Source: Myxococcota bacterium (GTDB lineage: Bacteria; Myxococcota_A; UBA9160; PR03). From it: 6,612 nt of DNA. The stretch spans positions 1 through 6,612 of the forward strand of contig JALOQG010000163.1 in NCBI GenBank assembly GCA_025453505.1, in the 5' to 3' direction. The notes beneath the pieces were generated by a model. That model saw only the letters and a list, made by a program, of their open reading frames with translations. It was not told where the DNA came from and did not search any database. The first letter of the stretch is position 1; each line of letters begins with the position of its first letter. Shown here one piece after another: positions 1 through 4,817 of the stretch. Position numbers and translations under genes: made by a program.

Positions 1-484
1 CGGTCTTCGCGACGAGCAGCAACGCGGTGCGCGGCGGCGGCTCCTCGAGCAGGCGGAGCAGGGCGTTCTGCGCCTCCTGGTTGAGCCACTCGGCGTCGGC
101 GATCACGGCGGCGCGGAAGCCGCCCTCGTGCGAGCGCAGCCGCAGCGCCTGCTGGAGCGCGCGGATCTGCCCGATCCGCACGCGTGTATCGCCCGCCCCG
201 CGCTCGACCCAGAAGAGATCGGCGTGATCGCCGACGTGGCGCAGCAGCGGTCCGCTCTTGCCGGTGCCGTCGATCGCGATCTCGCTCTGCGCGCCGGAGC
301 GGCAGCAGGCGAGACACTCCTCGCACGGCCGCGCGCCGGCGGTCGCGGCGCACGCGAGTCCGCGCACGAAGCGCAGCGCGGCGGGTCGCGTCGCCTCGGG
401 CGGACCGGAGAGCAGGTACGCGGAATGGACGCGCCCGCTCTCGAGCGAGTGGTGCAGCAGGGCTTCGGGATCGGCGCTCGTCAT
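1..484 (-). CDS. holB: DNA polymerase III subunit delta' (HolB), 3' end cut off by window edge
   Basis: Subunit of the clamp-loader complex, which loads the sliding clamp on DNA at the replication fork. The visible 161 residues begin at ATG 484. Residues 18-29 (RVHSAYLLSGPP) match the start of the AAA+ domain. The P-loop position (27-34, GPPEATRP) lacks the GKT of an ATP-binding site, as is usual for delta' and unlike DnaX. Four cysteines, C45-x8-C54-x2-C57-x2-C60, have the spacing of the delta'/DnaX zinc module. Residues from about 88 (HADLFWVE) through RIGQIR to NALLRLLEEPPP near the window edge follow the HolB order. The SRC motif and C-terminal collar domain would lie outside the window. 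It is preceded by the serine palmitoyltransferase-like gene 49 bp upstream; the common tmk partner is not seen here. No clear Shine-Dalgarno is present. DnaX is excluded by the degenerate P-loop. Confidence 0.9.
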   Translation of the reverse strand, partial: MTSADPEALLHHSLESGRVHSAYLLSGPPEATRPAALRFVRGLACAATAGARPCEECLACCRSGAQSEIAIDGTGKSGPLLRHVGDHADLFWVERGAGDTRVRIGQIRALQQALRLRSHEGGFRAAVIADAEWLNQEAQNALLRLLEEPPPRTALLLVAKT

Positions 485-494
485 TGCGGTGCCG

Positions 495-523
495 ATCCTA
501 CCCGTCCCGCTCTGCGCTGTCGC
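495..523 (-). promoter_or_regulatory. Possible sigma-70-type promoter for holB
   Basis: Reading the minus strand, GCGACA (523-518) is followed by a 17-bp spacer and TAGGAT (500-495). This resembles TTGACA-N17-TATAAT, with four matches in each hexamer. It lies wholly in the 49-bp gap between the stop of the upstream gene and the holB ATG at 484. The -10 box ends only 10 nt before the ATG, so the transcript would have almost no leader. The box layout is seen directly; promoter activity is inferred. Confidence 0.4.
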
Positions 524-533
524 GCGGATCGGG

Positions 534-1718
534 TTACGACAGGACGCCGAGTTCGCGCGCGACGCGCGCGATCGCATCGAGCGCGCGATCGAGGTGCGCG
601 CGCGTGTGCGTCGCCATGTACGACGTGCGGATCATCGCGCGTCCGACCGGCACGGCCGGCGAGATCACGCAGTTCACGAAGACGCCTTCCTCGTGCAGCC
701 GCGAGACCATCTTGAACGCGGTCAGATCCTGTCCGACGACGATCGGGATCACCGGCGATTCGGAATCGCCGGTGTCGAAGCCGAGCGCCTGCAGCTCCCG
801 CTTCATGTAGTCGGTGTGCTCCCAGAGGGTCTTGCGGCGTTCCGGCTCGCGCTCGACGATCTCGAGCGCCTTCATCGCCGCGGCGACCGACGCGGGCGGC
901 GGCGCCGCCGAAAAGATCTCCGCGCGCGCGTTGTGCTTGATGTAGTCGATCACGGCGGCGTCGCCCGCGACGAAGCCGCCGACCGTCGCCAGCGACTTCG
1001 AGAAGGTGCCCATCAGCAGATCGACTTCGCCTTCGAGACCGAAGTGCTCGGGCGTGCCGCGGCCGTTCGCGCCGAGGACGCCGAGGCCGTGCGCGTCGTC
1101 GACCATGAGCCGCGCGCCGAAACGGCGCTTGCGCTCGGCGATGCCGGGCAGGTCGCAGAGGTCGCCTTCCATCGAGAACACGCCGTCGACGACGATCAGC
1201 TTGCCCCAGCCGTCGGGCACTGCGGCGAGCTTCTGCTCGAGGCTCTCCATGTCGTTGTGCTTGAACTTGAAGATCTTGCCGAAGCCGAGCCGCGCGCCGT
1301 CGAGGATGCAGGCGTGGTCGAGCGCGTCGAGGATCGCGGCGTCGTGACGGCCGAGCAGGCACGAGAGCACGCCGAGGTTGACCTGGAAGCCGGTCGAGAA
1401 GGTGAGCGCGGCCTCGCGACGCATGAAGGCGGCGAGGCGCTCCTCGAGCTGCACATGGATGTCGAGCGTGCCGTTGAGCAGGCGCGATCCCGCGCACCCC
1501 GTGCCGTACTTCTCGAGGGCCGCGCGCGCGGCTTCCTTCACCTCGGGATTGTTCGTGAGGCCCAGGTAGTTGTTCGAGCCGAGCATCACGAGCTCGCGCC
1601 CGGCGATCGTGACGACCGGATCCTGTGCCGACGTCAGCTCGCGGAAATACGGATAGAGACCGGCGTCGCGCACGGTCCGGGCCAGTTCGTACTCGAAGCA
1701 CTTGCGGAAGACATCCAC
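534..1718 (-). CDS. spt: Serine palmitoyltransferase-like PLP-dependent alpha-oxoamine synthase
   Basis: Predicted cytosolic PLP enzyme (394 aa) condensing L-serine with a long-chain acyl thioester to give 3-ketosphinganine, CO2 and free CoA (or ACP). Fold-type I motifs are complete: GSNNYLGL (47-54), GTGCAGSRLLNGT (72-84), PLP-stacking H135 in DHACILDG, D207 and H210 in VDDAHG, and Schiff-base K241 in GTFSKS. The GTFSKS-x4-GGF version of the lysine motif, VDGVFSMEGD (177-186), KHND (153-156) and MATHT near the C-terminus resemble bacterial (Bacteroides-type) serine palmitoyltransferases more than BioF or Kbl, which usually have a GK-type lysine motif. Length also fits. GTG 1718 is chosen because GGAGGG ends 8 nt upstream; the longer ORF has an Arg/Pro-rich extension with no ribosome site. 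It is divergent from a KDSR-like reductase, which supports the sphingolipid role. Residual alternatives are Kbl, BioF or another acyl-chain synthase. Confidence 0.82.
   Translation of the reverse strand: MDVFRKCFEYELARTVRDAGLYPYFRELTSAQDPVVTIAGRELVMLGSNNYLGLTNNPEVKEAARAALEKYGTGCAGSRLLNGTLDIHVQLEERLAAFMRREAALTFSTGFQVNLGVLSCLLGRHDAAILDALDHACILDGARLGFGKIFKFKHNDMESLEQKLAAVPDGWGKLIVVDGVFSMEGDLCDLPGIAERKRRFGARLMVDDAHGLGVLGANGRGTPEHFGLEGEVDLLMGTFSKSLATVGGFVAGDAAVIDYIKHNARAEIFSAAPPPASVAAAMKALEIVEREPERRKTLWEHTDYMKRELQALGFDTGDSESPVIPIVVGQDLTAFKMVSRLHEEGVFVNCVISPAVPVGRAMIRTSYMATHTRAHLDRALDAIARVARELGVLS
750..774. repeat. 25-bp perfect palindrome inside the spt coding region
   Basis: Arms CACCGGCGATTC (750-761) and GAATCGCCGGTG (763-774) are exact reverse complements around one central base (G762). 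It falls in the C-terminal domain of the SPT-like protein, in codons for the TGDSESPV stretch. Function is unknown, and part of the sequence is fixed by the protein motif. Confidence 0.6.
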
Positions 1719-1726
1719 GGGCGGTT

Positions 1727-1732
1727 CCCTCC
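1727..1732 (-). promoter_or_regulatory. Ribosome binding site deciding the spt start
   Basis: GGAGGG on the minus strand, 8 nt before the GTG at 1718. It selects this GTG over an upstream GTG/ATG-type start at about 1751, and over the out-of-frame ATG at 1714. Confidence 0.75.
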
Positions 1733-1749
1733 GTCCCGGGGGGCGCCGC

Positions 1750-1778
1750 AATGTAACAAGCCGCGGCGCGGCGGTCGC
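1750..1778 (-). promoter_or_regulatory. Possible sigma-70-type promoter for spt
   Basis: On the minus strand, GCGACC (1778-1773), a 17-bp spacer, then TACATT (1755-1750). The predicted transcript start near 1743 would give a leader of about 25 nt containing the GGAGGG site. The -35 box is nearly the same as the candidate before holB (GCGACA, also 17 bp from its -10), which makes each somewhat more credible. It lies in the divergent region shared with the reductase gene. Promoter activity is inferred. Confidence 0.45.
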
Positions 1779-1819
1779 GCGCGGCGCGATCGGGCCCCAG
1801 GAGAATCCGACGCGGCGTC

Positions 1820-1827
1820 GGAGGAGG
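1820..1827 (+). promoter_or_regulatory. Ribosome binding site for the KDSR-like reductase, pointing to a CTG start
   Basis: GGAGGAGG. Taking GGAGG at 1820-1824 as the core leaves a 7-nt spacer to CTG 1832. No ATG, GTG or TTG occurs in this frame upstream of TTG 1856, and that TTG lies inside the first Rossmann strand. Confidence 0.65.
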
Positions 1828-1831
1828 CGTC

Positions 1832-2641
1832 CTGGACTTCGAGGGGCTGCGGGCGTTGGTCACGGGGGGATCGAGCGGGATCGGCCGCGCGACGGCGCTC
1901 GCATTGGCGCGCCGGGGCGCGCACGTCGCCCTGCTGGCGCGCGGGGCACGGGCCCTCGAGGGCGTCTGTGCGGAGATCGCGGCGACGGCGGTGAACCCCG
2001 CACAGCGCTTCATCGCGGTGCCCTGCGACGTCGCGGACGCCGCGCAGGTCGAGACCGCCGTGGCCGGTGCCGCTGCGGCGCTCGGCGGGCTCGACCTCGT
2101 CGTGAACAACGCCGGCATCGCGCACGCCGAGCGCTTCGAGGACACGCCGCTCGAGGTGTTCCGGCGCGTCTTCGAAGTGAACTTTCTCGGTGCGGTCCAC
2201 GTCACGCGCGCGGCGCTCCCGCACCTGCGGGCGAGCGGGCGCGGCCACGTCTCGAACGTCTCCTCGCTCGCGGGCCTCCTCGCGATCTATGGATACGCAG
2301 CCTACGCGCCGAGCAAGTTCGCGCTGACCGCGTTCTCCGAGGTGCTGCGCCAGGAGCTGCGGCCGCAGGGGATCGGCGTCTCGGTCTGCTTCCCGCCCGA
2401 TACCGATACGCCCCAGCTCGCCGCGGAGAACCGGACCAAGCCCGCCGAGACACGGGCGCTGGCCGGCAATGCGTCGCTGCTCGCGCCCGAAACCGTCGCC
2501 GACGCGCTGCTCGACGGCATCGCGCGCGGCCGCGTCTGGATCTTCCCGAACCGCTCGGGACGGCTGCTGGCCTGGGTCGCAGGAGTCGCGCCGGGCCTCG
2601 TACGCGCCGTCGTCGATCGGGAGATCCGCCGCACGCGCTGA
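1832..2641 (+). CDS. 3-ketodihydrosphingosine (3-ketosphinganine) reductase, KDSR/TSC10-like SDR
   Basis: Short-chain dehydrogenase (269 aa from CTG 1832) predicted to reduce 3-ketosphinganine to sphinganine with NADPH, the step after serine palmitoyltransferase. Cofactor motif TGGSSGIG at 11-18, NNAG at 92-95, and catalytic tetrad N117, S145, Y158, K162 (YAPSK) are all present. The diagnostic part is after the active site: PPDTDTP (188-194), then ENRTKPAETR (199-208). Human KDSR has an almost identical stretch (PPDTDTP followed by ENRTKPLETR), and ordinary FabG-type SDRs do not. A conserved FED precedes the tetrad Asn, as in KDSR. Unlike human KDSR there is no N-terminal membrane segment; the C-terminus (about 230-262) is moderately hydrophobic and might touch the membrane. 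CTG is an unusual start, chosen from the ribosome site and because TTG 1856 would delete strand beta-1. It is divergent from spt, 113 bp away. Function rests on motif recall, not a search. Confidence 0.87.
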   Translation: MDFEGLRALVTGGSSGIGRATALALARRGAHVALLARGARALEGVCAEIAATAVNPAQRFIAVPCDVADAAQVETAVAGAAAALGGLDLVVNNAGIAHAERFEDTPLEVFRRVFEVNFLGAVHVTRAALPHLRASGRGHVSNVSSLAGLLAIYGYAAYAPSKFALTAFSEVLRQELRPQGIGVSVCFPPDTDTPQLAAENRTKPAETRALAGNASLLAPETVADALLDGIARGRVWIFPNRSGRLLAWVAGVAPGLVRAVVDREIRRTR

Positions 2642-2666
2642 CGCGCCCGTCCTGCGCATTCCCTGC

Positions 2667-2693
2667 TCAAGTCCTGCCGGCTCGTGCCGATCG
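2667..2693 (+). promoter_or_regulatory. FliA (sigma-28)-like promoter upstream of bactofilin gene
   Basis: TCAAGTCC (2667-2674), an 11-bp spacer, then GCCGATCG (2686-2693). The FliA consensus is TAAAGTTT-N11-GCCGATAA; five of eight positions match in the -35 and six of eight in the -10, including the whole GCCGAT core. A start about 7 nt downstream (near 2700) would leave a leader of about 23 nt carrying the Shine-Dalgarno at 2710-2717. The site is in non-coding DNA between the reductase stop and the bactofilin ATG. No flagellar gene is in the window, so regulation is inferred from the sequence alone. Confidence 0.55.
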
Positions 2694-2709
2694 AAGAGGG
2701 CACACGCCG

Positions 2710-2717
2710 GGAGGTGA
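2710..2717 (+). promoter_or_regulatory. Near-perfect Shine-Dalgarno of the bactofilin gene
   Basis: GGAGGTGA, 5 nt before ATG 2723. It fixes the start there rather than at the in-frame GTG 2684, which would overlap the putative FliA -10 element. Confidence 0.8.
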
Positions 2718-2722
2718 CGGGA

Positions 2723-3187
2723 ATGGCATTTCTGCGCGGGCGCAGCGAAGACGAATCGATGGCCGGGAACGAAGCGACGGGAGCGGCGAGCACGCCTGTG
2801 TCCCCTGCATCGTCCCCCGCCTCGCTGAGCGCCTTCATCGATCAGGGCTCCGAGTTCGAGGGCAAGCTGACCTTCAAGGACACGGTGCGCATCGATGGCG
2901 TCTTCCGCGGCGAGATCACGAGCCAGAACACGCTGATCGTCGGCGAGACGGGCGAGATCCTCGCGACCGTGCGTTCGCGCAGCGTGCTGGTGTCGGGCAC
3001 GGTGACCGGCGACATCTTCGCCAGCGATCGGCTGGTGCTGCACAAGACCGCGCGCGTCGAAGGCGACGTCGAAGCGGGCACGATCGCCATCGAAGAGGGC
3101 GCCGTGATCAACGGCAAGATCACGATGGGCGGCTCGCGCCCGTCGGCGAATCTCGCTGCGGTGCAGGGAGGCCGGCCGCCGGCCTGA
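2723..3187 (+). CDS. Bactofilin (polymer-forming cytoskeletal protein)
   Basis: 154-aa bactofilin-family protein. The family self-assembles without nucleotide into filaments or sheets that scaffold cell-wall, polar, chromosome or flagellar machinery. A Ser/Pro/Ala-rich, probably disordered N-tail (1-35) precedes a right-handed beta-helix core of about 36-136, built of short repeating strands with Gly at turns: FEGKLTFKDTVRIDGVFRGEI (45-65), then TVTGDIFASDRLVLHKTARVEG and GAVINGKITMGG. The C-tail is short and Pro-rich. The extreme N-terminus (MAFLRGR) is hydrophobic then basic, similar in style to bactofilin membrane-targeting ends, but this is inference. ATG 2723 has a near-ideal ribosome site. 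It lies 81 bp after the reductase gene in the same direction, but a separate FliA-like promoter suggests independent, perhaps motility-linked, expression. It converges with the Nfu gene and ends before a strong hairpin. Confidence 0.9.
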   Translation: MAFLRGRSEDESMAGNEATGAASTPVSPASSPASLSAFIDQGSEFEGKLTFKDTVRIDGVFRGEITSQNTLIVGETGEILATVRSRSVLVSGTVTGDIFASDRLVLHKTARVEGDVEAGTIAIEEGAVINGKITMGGSRPSANLAAVQGGRPPA

Positions 3188-3244
3188 CCGCTGAACAGGC
3201 ATCTTCGCGGGCCCATGTCGGGGGGTGTGTGGTCCGCGAGGGGA

Positions 3245-3278
3245 ATCGGGCGGCTGTGCTCACGCGCAGCCGCCCGAT
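3245..3278. terminator. Likely bidirectional terminator hairpin between bactofilin and Nfu genes
   Basis: Arms 3245-3258 and 3265-3278 form a 14-bp stem (12 perfect GC-rich pairs, one G-T wobble, one G-C) with a 6-nt loop. It sits between the convergent bactofilin stop (3187) and Nfu stop (3297). U-tracts are weak on both sides (a TTT after 3278 on the plus strand), so efficiency is uncertain, but position and stem strength fit a shared terminator. Confidence 0.7.
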
Positions 3279-3296
3279 GAATTTCCGGGCTCGCGC

Positions 3297-3563
3297 TCAG
3301 GCGCCGACGGGCTCGACCGGGATCACCTGCGAGATCGCCGGGATTTCCTTGCGCAGCGTCGCCTCGATCACGAAACGCAGCGTGGCCTGCTGGGCCGGGC
3401 ACTGGATGCAGGCGCCCTGGAAGATCACGCTGACGACACCCGCGCCGTCGACGCCGATCAGCTCGACGTTGCCTCCGTCGGCCAGCAGGCCGGGGCGCAA
3501 CCGATCGACGACCGCTTCGACCTGCGTGCGCAGGCGGCGTGCGAGCTCCGCGTCGGCTTCCAT
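3297..3563 (-). CDS. NifU-like / Nfu-domain Fe-S cluster carrier protein
   Basis: 88-aa stand-alone Nfu domain, which holds a [4Fe-4S] cluster at a dimer interface and passes it to target enzymes. The CxxC cluster motif is C52-I-Q-C55, preceded by DGGNVEL at 29-35. These and the length are typical of the C-terminal NifU domain on its own; there is no IscU-like or A-type domain. ATG 3563 is the only reasonable start. No convincing Shine-Dalgarno precedes it, and the reading frame stays open upstream without another good start. It is divergent from moaDE across 58 bp and convergent with bactofilin. A link to molybdenum-cofactor synthesis (MoaA is an Fe-S enzyme) is possible but only suggested by proximity. 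Confidence 0.9.
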   Translation of the reverse strand: MEADAELARRLRTQVEAVVDRLRPGLLADGGNVELIGVDGAGVVSVIFQGACIQCPAQQATLRFVIEATLRKEIPAISQVIPVEPVGA

Positions 3564-3608
3564 CCCGGGCGCTATCGGCCGGACTCGCGCCTGCGTTGAG
3601 GGACGGGT

Positions 3609-3614
3609 TAGGAT
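3609..3614 (+). promoter_or_regulatory. TAGGAT: -10-like box or ribosome site before moaDE
   Basis: TAGGAT ends 7 nt before GTG 3622. It can be read as a -10 hexamer of a near-leaderless transcript (same hexamer and similar spacing as before holB) or, via AGGA at 3610-3613, as a weak Shine-Dalgarno. No good -35 is visible 16-18 bp upstream. Confidence 0.35.
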
Positions 3615-3621
3615 CGCCGGC

Positions 3622-4281
3622 GTGCGTGTGCAGGTGTTGCTCTTCGGCGCGCTGCGCGAGGCAGCCGGGGCGCGGGAGTTCCCGCTGACGCTTCCCGAGC
3701 CCGCCTCCGTCGCGACGCTTCGGGCGCTGCTCGAGGAGTCGCACCCTGCGTTCGCGAAGCTCGCCGGTCGCCTGCGCGTCGCGGTCAATCGCGAGTTCGC
3801 GGACGACGCCTGCGAACTCGCCGACGGCGACGAGGTGGCGTTCCTGCCTCCCGTTTCGGGCGGCAGCGGGCGCTGCTCGCTCTCGGAGCAGCCCCTCGAC
3901 GCGGCCGCCGTCGCCGCGCGCGTCACGCGACCCGACGCGGGCGGCGTCGTGCAATTCGTCGGCGCGGTGCGCGATCACGCGCGCGGCCGCGCGATCCGTC
4001 ATCTCGAGTACGAGGCGTACCCGCCGATGGCGCTCTCCGAGATGGAGAAGATCTGCGACGCGGCGGAACGACGCTGGCCCGGCGTGCGCGTCGCGATCGC
4101 GCACCGCGTCGGGCACCTCGCGATCGGCGATCTCGCCGTCGTCGTCGTCGCCGCCGCGCCGCACCGCGCCGAGGCGTTCGACGCCTGCCGCTTCGCGATC
4201 GACACGCTCAAGGAGCGCGTGCCGATCTGGAAGAAGGAAGTCGCGACCGACGGCGCGTACTGGGTGGACGACCATCCGTGA
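3622..4281 (+). CDS. moaDE: MoaD-MoaE fusion, single-chain molybdopterin synthase
   Basis: 219-aa fusion of the two molybdopterin synthase subunits, which convert cyclic pyranopterin monophosphate to molybdopterin in the cytosol. Residues 1-81 are MoaD (beta-grasp; LLFGALREAAG at 6-16, DGDEVAFLPPVSGG at 68-81). Residues about 84-219 are MoaE (GGVVQFVGAVRDHARG, LEYEAYPPMA, RVGHLAIGD, then DTLK and PIWKKE). K197 and K204 are 7 apart, matching catalytic K119 and K126 of E. coli MoaE. The Gly80-Gly81 that must be thiocarboxylated sits inside the chain, followed by Ser82. The M. tuberculosis fusion MoaX has the same layout and is cleaved after its Gly-Gly; cleavage here is inferred. GTG 3622 is chosen because it begins exactly at the MoaD strand RVQVLLFG. 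The stop overlaps the moaB start by 4 bp. Confidence 0.93.
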   Translation: MRVQVLLFGALREAAGAREFPLTLPEPASVATLRALLEESHPAFAKLAGRLRVAVNREFADDACELADGDEVAFLPPVSGGSGRCSLSEQPLDAAAVAARVTRPDAGGVVQFVGAVRDHARGRAIRHLEYEAYPPMALSEMEKICDAAERRWPGVRVAIAHRVGHLAIGDLAVVVVAAAPHRAEAFDACRFAIDTLKERVPIWKKEVATDGAYWVDDHP

Positions 4282-4817
4282 GCCATCGCGAACCCGGCGG
4301 CGCGCATTCGAGCGCACACGCACATCGCAGCGCCGCTCCGCGCGAGCTGGCCGCGGTCGTGATCACGGTTTCCGACACGCGCACGCACGAGACCGACACG
4401 GGCGGTGCGCTGCTGGTCGAGCTGCTCGAAGGTGCGGGACACCGCGTGGTGGAGCGTGTCATCGTGCGCGACGAGGTCGCTGCGATCCGCCGCGCGGTGG
4501 AGACCGCGCTCGCGCGCGACGGCGTGCACGCGGTGCTGCTCACCGGCGGCACCGGCATCGCGGCGCGCGACGTCACGCCCGAGGCGATCGATCCGCTCCT
4601 CGACCGCCGCATCCCCGGCTTCGGCGAACTCTTTCGTGTGCTCTCGTACCAGGAGATCGGCGCGGCGGCGCTGCTTTCGCGCGCCTGTGCCGGCACCGCA
4701 CGCGGGCGCGTCGTCGCGGCGCTGCCGGGCTCGCGCGCCGCGATCCGGCTCGCGCTCGAGAAGCTGCTGCTGCCCGAGCTGCCGCATCTCGCGGCCGAGG
4801 CCGCGAAGCGCGGGTGA
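4278..4817 (+). CDS. moaB: Molybdenum cofactor biosynthesis protein MoaB (MogA/MoaB family)
   Basis: 179-aa cytosolic member of the MoaB/MogA family. MogA adenylylates molybdopterin before molybdate insertion; MoaB-type proteins do this in some organisms, while E. coli MoaB has no proven role. Seen: ITVSDTR (29-35), the pterin-binding LTGGTG (88-93), DVTPEA (98-103), GFGELFRVLSYQEIG (114-128) and LPGS (149-152). The GFGELFR-x-LS-x-EIG run follows E. coli MoaB more closely than MogA. The N-terminal 20 residues are His/Ala/Ser-rich and poorly conserved. GTG 4278 overlaps the moaDE stop as GTGA, so translation is likely coupled, and no separate ribosome site is needed. Its own stop overlaps the next gene the same way. 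Confidence 0.9.
   Translation: MSHREPGGAHSSAHAHRSAAPRELAAVVITVSDTRTHETDTGGALLVELLEGAGHRVVERVIVRDEVAAIRRAVETALARDGVHAVLLTGGTGIAARDVTPEAIDPLLDRRIPGFGELFRVLSYQEIGAAALLSRACAGTARGRVVAALPGSRAAIRLALEKLLLPELPHLAAEAAKRG

Noticed and set aside
251..268. GTGKSG in HolB (residues 73-78) looks like a Walker A motif
   Set aside because: It lies after the zinc module, in the wrong place for the P-loop. The real P-loop position (27-34) is degenerate, as expected for delta'.
1801..1806. GAGAAT as -10 box for the reductase gene
   Set aside because: Four of six matches but no acceptable -35 at 16-18 bp; too weak to annotate.
258..1994. A plus-strand open frame of 578 codons
   Set aside because: Antisense shadow of the SPT-like gene; Arg/Val/Glu-rich composition and no domain.
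2684..2722. Upstream in-frame GTG start for bactofilin
   Set aside because: No ribosome site precedes it and it overlaps the FliA-like promoter; ATG 2723 has an almost perfect Shine-Dalgarno.
1702..4281. One long plus-strand frame of 859 codons ending with MoaE
   Set aside because: Only the part from GTG 3622 encodes recognisable protein. Upstream it is an out-of-frame reading of the reductase and bactofilin genes, so it is not a giant fusion.
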